A stretch of 64,000 bases of DNA from Cellulosilyticum sp. (lineage in GTDB: Bacteria > Bacillota > Clostridia > Lachnospirales > Cellulosilyticaceae), in contig SVDC01000006.1 in the NCBI GenBank assembly GCA_015058045.1, positions 37,916 to 101,915 on the forward strand. The letters run 5' to 3'. Both the position numbers and the translations under genes were made by a program. The notes under the pieces were generated by a model. It was not told the DNA's origin, made no database searches, and saw nothing but the letters and a program-made list of their open reading frames with translations. This document shows, piece after piece, positions 28,947-36,624 of this stretch; within the stretch, counting starts at the first letter, position 1; every line of letters starts with the position of its first letter.

Positions 28947-30377
28947 TTAAGCCTTTACCATTTTTCGCATTTGTTCTACTGAAATAGGTGGCGTTTTACT
29001 ATGCATTACCTGATGACAATTACAACATACAGGGATTAAATCATCTGTTGGATGAGTCATTTTTGTAATTTCTTCTACATGACCATGAACATTATGCACT
29101 TCAATAAAACCTTCATACTCTTCACCATAGGTATAACCAAAATCAAACCCACAGATATCACAGATTGCACCATAATAATCAATACATTGATTTTTAATAC
29201 GTGTCTTATAATCTATTTCTGTATCTTCTTTGATTGTTTCTGTGAGTGGTAATACTGGTTCTTGAACAACTGTCTTACTGACACTTTCTGAAATCTGATT
29301 CTCTTTCTGAACTTGAGGCATAATGACCTCTTTTACCGTACTAGTTGATACTTCTTGTGTTTTCTCTTTTACTACTTCTTTTTTTGAAGAAGCTGGTGTT
29401 TCTTCTTTAGTAGGGGTTGGTGCCATAATGGCTTCAAATAATCTATCGAAGGCAGATAATCCGTCATCTTTTTTACTTACTATCCTTTGATCCACCTTTT
29501 CCACTTTTACAACTTGTTCTTCTTCAACTTGTTGAAGTGATTTTTGTCCTTGTACATGTACTGCTTCTATTTGACCTGCATCAATAAGCTCCTTGATAGC
29601 TGTTCTTAAATCATTTTTTAAACTCCATTCAAAAGCCCCATTATCTTTTAATCCACCATTAAATAATAAATGCCAGAAAATTGGTTTATTTGCCTCATCT
29701 GTAGGTACATCTACTTTTAACTGCATTTTAATACGTTTTCCTAATGCAGTTGTTACTTCCTTGAATGGATAAGTACTTGAATAGCCTTCTTCTTGGCTTA
29801 ATTCTTTTGGTCCAACCTCATCACCAATAGCATAAATGCGAAGTAATAAGTCTAAGTTATTAGCTGTTACAATCTTACTATTAGTTAAAATACTTTTCCA
29901 ATCTTCTACCGAAATACCTACTGACTTTTTGTAAATAGTATACTCTTTCTTCTTCATCTTAGGTAAGTACTGGTCTTTTTGCTTTAATAGCTCTGCTAAA
30001 TCTATTTTTTCATCCTCATCAAAGTAACCCGTTGGCTCCTCTACTTCTTCGATTTTATTAGGTGCATAGCTATATTCTTTTAATTTACGGTCACAAAAGC
30101 TTAAAATATCTTCACTAAATAACGGGCGGTACTGCTCTTTAGTAATAAGTGCTTCAACAGATAAGTCTAATCGTTCTTTTTCCCATAAGATTGCAAAATC
30201 CTGTACATTACTTTCCGTGCTAATGTATTTCACTGCTGCTTCATATCCACCGTACTTATTAATAAAATCCATAAGTCTTGTTGGTTTGTATTTTACAGAC
30301 TTAATTACTTGCTTATATAAGTCGATTATCTCTTGATGAAATAATTTTTTGAGTTGTTCTGTGTTTGTTTCCGTCAT
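28947..30377 (-). CDS. McrA-like protein: ScoMcrA-type N-domain plus HNH nuclease domain
   Basis: Protein of 476 residues. Residues about 155-270 show the layout I associate with the ScoMcrA N-terminal head domain: W near 160, LLLRIYAIGDEVGPKEL, a repeated Gly-Tyr segment, FWHLLFNGG and WSLKNDLRTAIKEL. A charged Thr/Glu/Lys linker (280-385) follows. The C-terminal HNH fold has CDICGF, IEVHNVHGHVEE, LIPVCCNCHQVMH. The two CxxC pairs bind zinc. The usual His-His pair reads His-Asn, so the general base may be lost or shifted to the next His. Relatives cut modified DNA; activity here is uncertain. Confidence 0.72.
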   Translation of the reverse strand: MTETNTEQLKKLFHQEIIDLYKQVIKSVKYKPTRLMDFINKYGGYEAAVKYISTESNVQDFAILWEKERLDLSVEALITKEQYRPLFSEDILSFCDRKLKEYSYAPNKIEEVEEPTGYFDEDEKIDLAELLKQKDQYLPKMKKKEYTIYKKSVGISVEDWKSILTNSKIVTANNLDLLLRIYAIGDEVGPKELSQEEGYSSTYPFKEVTTALGKRIKMQLKVDVPTDEANKPIFWHLLFNGGLKDNGAFEWSLKNDLRTAIKELIDAGQIEAVHVQGQKSLQQVEEEQVVKVEKVDQRIVSKKDDGLSAFDRLFEAIMAPTPTKEETPASSKKEVVKEKTQEVSTSTVKEVIMPQVQKENQISESVSKTVVQEPVLPLTETIKEDTEIDYKTRIKNQCIDYYGAICDICGFDFGYTYGEEYEGFIEVHNVHGHVEEITKMTHPTDDLIPVCCNCHQVMHSKTPPISVEQMRKMVKA

Positions 30378-30421
30378 AATTACTACCTCTACTTTAAAGA
30401 ATTCACACTAGACCACATTAA

Positions 30422-30450
30422 AATGACACTGTCATTTATCCAGTGTCATT
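30422..30450. repeat. 10-bp inverted repeat upstream of HNH gene
   Basis: AATGACACTG (30422-30431) and CAGTGTCATT (30441-30450) are exact complements with a 9-base spacer, 45 bases before the HNH gene. There is no T run after the stem. An operator or small hairpin in the leader is possible. Confidence 0.5.
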
Positions 30451-30616
30451 GCAATAGTCTATCCAATTTAAAATAAAATATTAGCCTCTAAATCCGCTTG
30501 ATTAGTTCTCTTCTAAGCCAAACGCAATTTCTTTCATTTCATTTATAAGTATAGCATACTTTTTTTTACCTTCATAGCAAAACTCACTTTTTTTAAAAAA
30601 TTTTTCTGTACTACAT

Positions 30617-30659
30617 AAAAAAAGTGTTTGAAAGACTTATACTTTCAAACACTTTTTTT
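30617..30659 (-). terminator. Terminator of pyruvate:ferredoxin oxidoreductase gene
   Basis: Perfect 18-bp stem (AAAAAAAGTGTTTGAAAG with its complement), 7-base loop, T run on the minus strand; 4 bases past the stop. Confidence 0.92.
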
Positions 30660-30663
30660 AATT

Positions 30664-33600
30664 TTAGTATTCCATTTGTGCTAAACGTTTGTATGACATA
30701 TAACGCTCTTTAGCTTGTTTTTCTGCCATTTGGAACATTTCTTCTGCTTGTTCTGGATATTGTTTTGCAATAGCTGTATAACGTACTTGACCCATAATGA
30801 AGTCTCTAAAGCTTTCTGTAGGCTCTTTAGAATCTAAAGTAAATGGATTTTTACCTTGTTCTTCAAGAAGTGGGTTGTAACGATATAAGTGCCAGTAACC
30901 TGATTTAACTGCATCGCCCATTACTGAGATTGATTTACCCATACCACATTTAAGTCCATGACTAATACATGTTGAATAAGCAATGATGATAGATGGACCA
31001 TCATAATTTTCAGCTTCTAACATTGCTTTAACAAGTTGATTTTTATCTGCACCCATAGCAACTTGTGCAACATATACGTTACCATAAGACATCATCATAC
31101 GTCCTAAGTCTTTTTTACGTGTACGTTTACCTGCCGCAGCGAATTTTGCCATAGCTGCCATTGGTGTTGATTTAGATGCTTGTCCACCTGTATTTGAATA
31201 AATTTCTGTATCGAATACAAGTACGTTTACATTTTCACCTGATGCAAGAACATGGTCTAAACCACCGTAACCGATGTCATAAGCCCATCCATCTCCACCG
31301 ATGATCCAGTGTGAACGTTTTACAAGATAATCTCTTCTTTCTTCTACTTGTTTAAGTGCTTCCTGAGCTTCTGGTAAAGTAATTGTACCATTATCTAAGA
31401 TTGCTTCAATCTCACGGCTGTATACTTTTGAAAGCTCACCGTTTTCTTTGTTTTCAATCCAGTTTGTAATGCTTGTTTTGCTTGCTTCATCAATTGGAAG
31501 AGCTGCTACTTCACTTAAGCACTCAGCAATACGATCTCTCATTTGGTTAACCCCAAGCATCATACCAAGTCCGTATTCTGCATTATCTTCGAATAATGAG
31601 TTTGCCCAAGCTGGACCTTTACCTTCATGGTTTGTTGTATATGGTGTACTTGGTGCAGAGCCACCCCAGATTGATGAACATCCTGTCGCATTAGCAATCA
31701 TCATACGATCACCAAATAGTTGTGTTAAGAGTTTCATGTATGGTGTTTCACCACAACCTGCACATGCTCCTGAGAATTCCATAAGTGGTGTTTTAAATTG
31801 GCTATCTTTTACTGTTTTACCTGCTACAAGGTCACCTTTGTAAGAAACTTTGTCTGATACAGCAAAATCCCAGTTTGGAATTTCTTTTTCAACTTGAGTT
31901 GCCAGTGGTTTCATTTCTAGTGATTTAACTTTTGTTGGACAGATATCTACACAGTTACCGCAACCTGTACAGTCAAGTGTACTTACTTGCATTCTAAATA
32001 CAAGTCCATCAAAGCCTTTACCAATTGCTTTCTTAGCAGCAAAGCCTTCTGGTGCATTTTGCATTTCTTCTTCAGAAACTAATACTGGACGAATACATGC
32101 ATGTGGACATACAAATGCACATTGGTTACATTGGATACATGTATCAACATTCCATTCTGGTACGCTAATACCTACTCCACGTTTTTCATATGCTGCAGTA
32201 CCTGCTGGGAATGTACCATCTTCTATGCCATTGAAAGCACTAACTGGTAATTTATCCCCTTCTTGGCGATTCATAGGTTCTACAATATTTTTAATGAAAT
32301 CTGGTTTTGAACTTGTATCTTCATTTGTATCTACTGCTTCTAACCATGTTGTTGGTACATCAATCTTAACAAGTGATTTCATCCCTGCTTCTACAGCTTT
32401 GTAGTTCATTTCTACAACATCTTGACCTTTTTTACCATAAGCTTTTTCAATAGATTTTTTAAGATATGCCACTGCTTCATCTTCTGGAATAATACCAGCT
32501 AATTTAAAGAATGCCGCTTGCATAATCATATTTACACGTTTACCTAAACCAATTCCTGCTGCAATACCTACTGCATCAATTGTATAAAGGTTGATTTTGT
32601 GTTCTGCAATATAACGTTTCATAGCTGCTGGAAGCTTAGTTTCTAATTCTTCTGCTGACCATAAGCAGTTAAGAACAAAGTCTCCACCTTCTTTTAAACC
32701 TTTTAATAAATCATATTCATTTACATATGCTTGTTGTGAACATGCAATATAATCTGCTTCATCAATAAGATATGTGCTACGAATTGGTTGATCTCCAAAT
32801 CTTAAGTGTGACATTGTAATCCCACCTGATTTTTTAGAGTCATAAGCAAAGTAAGCTTGAACATATTTATTTGTATGTTCACCAATAATTTTAATTGCTT
32901 GTTTGTTAGCACCTACTGTACCATCTGAACCAAGTCCCCAGAATTTACATCTTACTGTTCCTGGTGTTACAACTTTTAAGCTTTCTTTTACAGGAATTGA
33001 TGTATAAGTTACATCATCCTCAATACCTACTGTAAACTGGTCTTTAGGATTTTCTGATTTTAAGTGATCAAAAATTGCCTTAATATCTGTTGGTGTTACA
33101 TCCTTTGAACCAAGACCATAACGTCCACCAATAATTACTGGTGCATTGTCACGACCATATAATGCACTCTTAACATCTAGGTATAAAGGTTCACCGATTG
33201 CACCTGGTTCTTTTGTTCTATCCATTACACATACTTTTTGTACTGTTTTTGGAAGTACATTTAAGAAGCTATCTGTTACAAATGGACGGAATAAATGTAC
33301 TTTAACAAGACCATATTTTTCACCTTGTGCATTAAGTGCATCAATTGCTTCTTCTATTGTTTCTGTTACAGAACCCATTGCTACAACTACATGTGTTGCA
33401 TCTTCTGCACCATAGTAATTGAATAATCCATAGTTACGTCCTGTTAATTCATTCATTTTTTGCATATATTCTTCAACAATTGGAACAATATTGTTATAGA
33501 ATTTATTTGAAGCTTCTCTTGTTTGGAAGTAAATATCTGCATTTTGAGCTGTTCCTCTTGTTACAGGATGATTTGGAGAAAGCGCTCTTGCTCTAAAGTC

Positions 33601-34203
33601 AGCTAATGCTTCTTGGTCCACAAGCTCTGCATAATCGCTATATTCTAATAATTCTACTTTTTGAATTTCATGTGATGTTCTAAATCCATCGAAGAAATGT
33701 ACAAATGGTAATCTACCTTTAATTGCAGCAAGATGGGCTACTGGTGCAAGGTCTGCTACTTCTTGTACAGAACCTGATACAAGCATTACGCAACCTGATT
33801 GTCTTGCAGCCATAACATCTTGATGATCCCCAAAGATTGATAAAGCTTGTGCAGCAAGGGCACGTGCACTTACGTGGAATACACCTGGTAAGAGCTCTCC
33901 TGCTACTTTATACATATTAGGAATCATAAGAAGTAAACCTTGAGAAGCTGTGAAAGTTGTTGTTAATGCACCTGCTTGAAGTGAACCATGAAATGCACCT
34001 GCAGCACCTGCTTCTGATTGCATCTCCACTACTTTAACAGTTTGTCCAAAAATGTTCTTTCTATTTTGAGCAGACCAATCATCTACTACTTCAGCCATTG
34101 TTGAAGATGGTGTAATTGGAAAAATAGCTGCTACATCTGTAAAAGCATACGCTACATGAGCTGCTGCCGTATTTCCATCTACAGTCATTAATTGTTTTGC
34201 CAT
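30664..34203 (-). CDS. nifJ: Pyruvate:ferredoxin (flavodoxin) oxidoreductase, single chain
   Basis: Converts pyruvate and CoA to acetyl-CoA, CO2 and reduced ferredoxin, the central catabolic step of anaerobes. The 1179-residue homodimer subunit matches single-chain enzymes. It begins with the pyrimidine-binding domain (MTVDGNTAAAHVAYAFTDV; FPITPSSTMAE). A dicluster ferredoxin domain lies at about 685-765 (CIQCNQCAFVCP and CTGCGNCVDICP). The TPP domain carries the third cluster Cys (CAGCGETPY) and GDGWAYDIGYGG. It is a single gene with a perfect terminator, divergent from a flavodiiron gene. The long leader contains a palindrome. Confidence 0.97.
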   Translation of the reverse strand: MAKQLMTVDGNTAAAHVAYAFTDVAAIFPITPSSTMAEVVDDWSAQNRKNIFGQTVKVVEMQSEAGAAGAFHGSLQAGALTTTFTASQGLLLMIPNMYKVAGELLPGVFHVSARALAAQALSIFGDHQDVMAARQSGCVMLVSGSVQEVADLAPVAHLAAIKGRLPFVHFFDGFRTSHEIQKVELLEYSDYAELVDQEALADFRARALSPNHPVTRGTAQNADIYFQTREASNKFYNNIVPIVEEYMQKMNELTGRNYGLFNYYGAEDATHVVVAMGSVTETIEEAIDALNAQGEKYGLVKVHLFRPFVTDSFLNVLPKTVQKVCVMDRTKEPGAIGEPLYLDVKSALYGRDNAPVIIGGRYGLGSKDVTPTDIKAIFDHLKSENPKDQFTVGIEDDVTYTSIPVKESLKVVTPGTVRCKFWGLGSDGTVGANKQAIKIIGEHTNKYVQAYFAYDSKKSGGITMSHLRFGDQPIRSTYLIDEADYIACSQQAYVNEYDLLKGLKEGGDFVLNCLWSAEELETKLPAAMKRYIAEHKINLYTIDAVGIAAGIGLGKRVNMIMQAAFFKLAGIIPEDEAVAYLKKSIEKAYGKKGQDVVEMNYKAVEAGMKSLVKIDVPTTWLEAVDTNEDTSSKPDFIKNIVEPMNRQEGDKLPVSAFNGIEDGTFPAGTAAYEKRGVGISVPEWNVDTCIQCNQCAFVCPHACIRPVLVSEEEMQNAPEGFAAKKAIGKGFDGLVFRMQVSTLDCTGCGNCVDICPTKVKSLEMKPLATQVEKEIPNWDFAVSDKVSYKGDLVAGKTVKDSQFKTPLMEFSGACAGCGETPYMKLLTQLFGDRMMIANATGCSSIWGGSAPSTPYTTNHEGKGPAWANSLFEDNAEYGLGMMLGVNQMRDRIAECLSEVAALPIDEASKTSITNWIENKENGELSKVYSREIEAILDNGTITLPEAQEALKQVEERRDYLVKRSHWIIGGDGWAYDIGYGGLDHVLASGENVNVLVFDTEIYSNTGGQASKSTPMAAMAKFAAAGKRTRKKDLGRMMMSYGNVYVAQVAMGADKNQLVKAMLEAENYDGPSIIIAYSTCISHGLKCGMGKSISVMGDAVKSGYWHLYRYNPLLEEQGKNPFTLDSKEPTESFRDFIMGQVRYTAIAKQYPEQAEEMFQMAEKQAKERYMSYKRLAQMEY

Positions 34204-34282
34204 AATATAGACCCTTCTTTCTTTTATTAATTTATCATAATGTTTATATGCTATACATTTTATAAACTACTAGACTCAGTTA

Positions 34283-34298
34283 AATAATAACTATTATT
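34283..34298. repeat. Palindrome in PFOR leader
   Basis: AATAATA (34283-34289) and TATTATT (34292-34298) form a near-perfect 16-base palindrome about 80 bases before the PFOR start. A TATAAT-like -10 (in ATATTATATCAC near 34320-34328) lies further upstream, so the site would fall in the early transcript. Possible regulator site, but very AT-rich. Confidence 0.4.
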
Positions 34299-34384
34299 AA
34301 CTAATGATTTCTCAATGATATTATATCACTATTTCCATATATTGCACGTACTTTTTTTAGTACATTAATATTGAATATATTTAC

Positions 34385-34420
34385 TTGACACTATCCATGT
34401 TTGTTTTATAATAATTATTA
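34385..34420 (+). promoter_or_regulatory. Promoter with PerR-box-like operator, flavodiiron gene
   Basis: TTGACA (34385-34390) and TATAAT (34407-34412) are 16 bases apart. Overlapping the -10 is TTATAATAATTATTA (34406-34420), which matches the PerR consensus TTATAATnATTATAA at 13 of 14 defined positions. Binding here would block RNA polymerase. PerR control of flavodiiron genes is known in Clostridium acetobutylicum. Confidence 0.7.
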
Positions 34421-34485
34421 TCTTTTAATCTTAAATTTTATGTAAAGACTTATATACTAGAAACATATTACAAGGAGATGAGTAT

Positions 34486-35694
34486 ATGCCTCATATATTA
34501 AATATTACATCAGATTTTTATTGGCTTGGTGCCTTAGATCCATCACTTCGTACATTTGATATTGTTATGACTACGGAATTTGGAACAACTTATAATGCTT
34601 ACTTATTAAAAACCCCTGAAGGATGTGTTTTATTCGAAACAGTTAAAGATAGATGCTTCGATGAATACTTAGAAAAGATCAAATCTCTAACTAACTTAGA
34701 AGACATTAAATATATTGTTGTAGATCATACTGAACCAGATCACGCAGGCTCAGTAGCCAAATTACTCCAACATATACCAAATGCAACTGTTGTAGGGAGT
34801 TCTATTGCATTAAGCTATCTTAGTTCAATCATAAATATGCCTTTTAAAAGCCTTGCAGTTAAAGAAGGCGATACTTTAAAACTAGGTAATAAAACGATTC
34901 GCTTTTTAAGTGTACCTCAGCTCCACTGGCCAGACACTATTTATTCTTACATTGAAGAAGATAAACTACTTATTACTTGTGACTCATTTGGTGCACATTA
35001 TTCAGATGAACGTATCTTCAGAAGCCAATTAGAACCTTCTAAAGATGCAGATTATCTTTCTGCTTACAAATATTACTACGATATGATCATGGGGCCATTT
35101 AAGCCATTTGTACTTAAAGCCTTAGATAAAATTGAATCTCTTGATATTGCTTTCATTTGTCCTGGTCATGGAATGATTCTAGATCAAAACAATATGAATC
35201 AATATATAGAACTTTATCGTACTTGGAGTACACCTGTTAAACCTAGCTCACGTATCGTTGTTGCCTATGTATCTGCATATGGCTATACTAAGAAAATTGC
35301 TGAAGCGATCTGTGAAGGAATTCAAAGTAGTCACTACTCTGGCGAAGTGGATCTCATTGATCTTGAAACAACAAGCACTGCAGATGCTATGGCTAAAATT
35401 AATGATTCAGAAGGTCTCCTTCTTGGTTCACCAACTATTTTAGCTGATGCCCTACCACCTATTTGGCAAGTACTTGTATCTCTTAATCCTGTCCTTCATA
35501 AAAAGCTTCATGTGGGTTGTTTTGGTTCATATGGTTGGAGTGGTGAAGGTGTTCACCACATGGCGGAACGTCTTAAATCATTAAAATGTCCAATGCCAGT
35601 AGAACCCCTTGCTATTCGCTTTAACCCAAGTGCAGCAGAATACACTATGGCTAAAGAATTTGGCGAAAAATTTGCTGATTCCTTTACAAACTAG
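34486..35694 (+). CDS. fprA: Flavodiiron protein (FprA family)
   Basis: Cytosolic oxygen or nitric oxide reductase of 402 residues, electron-fed by rubredoxin or a flavoprotein. The metallo-beta-lactamase domain (1-245) keeps the diiron ligands HTEPDH (H82, E84, D86, H87), the HW pair in PQLHWPDT, the Asp of TCDSFGAHY and the His of CPGHG. The flavodoxin domain (about 255-400) starts IVVAYVSAYGYTKKIAEAI and binds FMN. An AAGGAGATG site precedes the ATG. The promoter carries a PerR-like box and the gene ends in a strong terminator. Its job is protection from oxygen, fitting the anaerobic setting. Confidence 0.95.
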   Translation: MPHILNITSDFYWLGALDPSLRTFDIVMTTEFGTTYNAYLLKTPEGCVLFETVKDRCFDEYLEKIKSLTNLEDIKYIVVDHTEPDHAGSVAKLLQHIPNATVVGSSIALSYLSSIINMPFKSLAVKEGDTLKLGNKTIRFLSVPQLHWPDTIYSYIEEDKLLITCDSFGAHYSDERIFRSQLEPSKDADYLSAYKYYYDMIMGPFKPFVLKALDKIESLDIAFICPGHGMILDQNNMNQYIELYRTWSTPVKPSSRIVVAYVSAYGYTKKIAEAICEGIQSSHYSGEVDLIDLETTSTADAMAKINDSEGLLLGSPTILADALPPIWQVLVSLNPVLHKKLHVGCFGSYGWSGEGVHHMAERLKSLKCPMPVEPLAIRFNPSAAEYTMAKEFGEKFADSFTN

Positions 35695-35696
35695 TT

Positions 35697-35739
35697 AAAA
35701 CTAATATCTCTCTTATTATTTAAGAGAGATATTAGTTTT
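35697..35739 (+). terminator. Terminator of fprA
   Basis: Perfect 19-bp stem (AAAACTAATATCTCTCTTA with its complement), 5-base loop, ending in seven Ts. Confidence 0.92.
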
Positions 35740-35826
35740 TTTATTATCATTATCCTAGGAAAATTTTGAGTAGGTTGTGAGTCACCTTTTTATCTGATAT
35801 ATTATATAATATAAAATCAGTTTCCT

Positions 35827-35879
35827 TTGTACAAGTAGACACTTTTTTTATATATAGTACCACAAAAGATACTATATAT
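35827..35879 (+). promoter_or_regulatory. Promoter and operator-like repeat of HxlR gene
   Basis: TTGTAC (35827-35832) is 18 bases from TATATA (35851-35856). The -10 overlaps the left arm of a 10-bp inverted repeat, ATATATAGTA (35850-35859) and TACTATATAT (35870-35879). HxlR regulators bind TAC/GTA-type dyads, so this is a likely autoregulatory site. Confidence 0.6.
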
Positions 35880-35906
35880 CTTTTTAGAAAGTAAGAGGTA
35901 ATGTTT

Positions 35907-36290
35907 ATGTCAACTCAAGAAAATCTTACTCAACATTCAAGATGTCATATGAAAAATAGTTGTGCCCATTATAAAGCTTGTCCAATGATTACAGTGCATA
36001 AACTTATTTCAGGTAAATGGAAAATTCTTATACTTTGGTATTTAAGTGATCACATTTTACGGTTTAGTGATCTTAAAAAGAAACTTCCTGATATTACTCA
36101 AAAAATGCTCACTAATCAACTTAGAAGTTTAGAAGAAGATGGCCTTATATCTCGCACTGTATATCCAGTGGTCCCACCAAAAGTAGAATATGCCTTAACA
36201 GAGATTGGCATAGAAATGCTTCCTTTGCTTAAAAGTATGTATGACTATGGTGTTACATATAATCAGTTCTTAAAAGACTCCAATAACTAA
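35907..36290 (+). CDS. HxlR family winged-helix regulator with N-terminal Cys cluster
   Basis: Dimeric MarR-like DNA-binding protein of 127 residues. The winged helix spans about 25-115 (LISGKWKILILWYL, then MLTNQLRSLEEDGLISR, the wing, and YALTEIG). Before it are three Cys with equal spacing (RCHMKNSCAHYKACPM, C-x5-C-x5-C). Most HxlR proteins have only one conserved Cys here. Two extra thiols suggest sensing of oxidants, electrophiles or metal. The start at 35907 fits AAGAGG with an 8-base gap. It lies between the oxygen-reducing fprA and iron-uptake feo genes. Confidence 0.88.
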   Translation: MSTQENLTQHSRCHMKNSCAHYKACPMITVHKLISGKWKILILWYLSDHILRFSDLKKKLPDITQKMLTNQLRSLEEDGLISRTVYPVVPPKVEYALTEIGIEMLPLLKSMYDYGVTYNQFLKDSNN

Positions 36291-36359
36291 TATATTGATT
36301 ATATTCTGTATTTTCTTCTAAATCTACAGACTAAAACCAATTTCTTTATGCAATGAACC

Positions 36360-36423
36360 AAAAAGCACTTACTTTCTAGAATGTACTTTCTAAATGTACC
36401 ATTCTAAAAAGCAAGTGCTTTTT
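36360..36423. terminator. Long bidirectional hairpin between HxlR gene and feo operon
   Basis: Outer arms AAAAAGCACTT and AAGTGCTTTTT enclose inner arms TAGAATGTAC and GTACcATTCTA. A and T runs suit termination of both convergent transcripts. Confidence 0.8.
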
Positions 36424-36450
36424 ATCATCTCTTATTTAATACTTTTATTT

Positions 36451-36603
36451 TTATAGTGATTTTGAGTGACAATTCTTAGCTGAAGTACAACCTGAACAAC
36501 CACAACCACAAGCACTTCCACCATTTTTATGAGCCTTAATCTTATGATAAATCACAAGAGCCATAAGGCCAAATACTAGCCCCGCAATTATAACAGTTGC
36601 CAT
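36451..36603 (-). CDS. FeoB-associated Cys-rich membrane protein
   Basis: Protein of 50 residues at the end of the feo operon. One membrane helix (about 3-19) is followed by a short basic tail and a Cys cluster (ACGCGCSGCTSAKNC, five Cys). This layout defines the FeoB-associated Cys-rich membrane protein family. It may handle or relay ferrous iron at the inner face of the FeoB channel, but the role is not proven. A GGAG site lies upstream and the gene follows feoB by 21 bases. Confidence 0.9.
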   Translation of the reverse strand: MATVIIAGLVFGLMALVIYHKIKAHKNGGSACGCGCSGCTSAKNCHSKSL

Positions 36604-36624
36604 ATTCACTCATCTCCTTTTTAA

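Noticed and set aside
30664..34203. Several long antisense frames in PFOR
   Set aside because: Codon bias of the highly expressed PFOR gene leaves open frames opposite it; none has a start signal.
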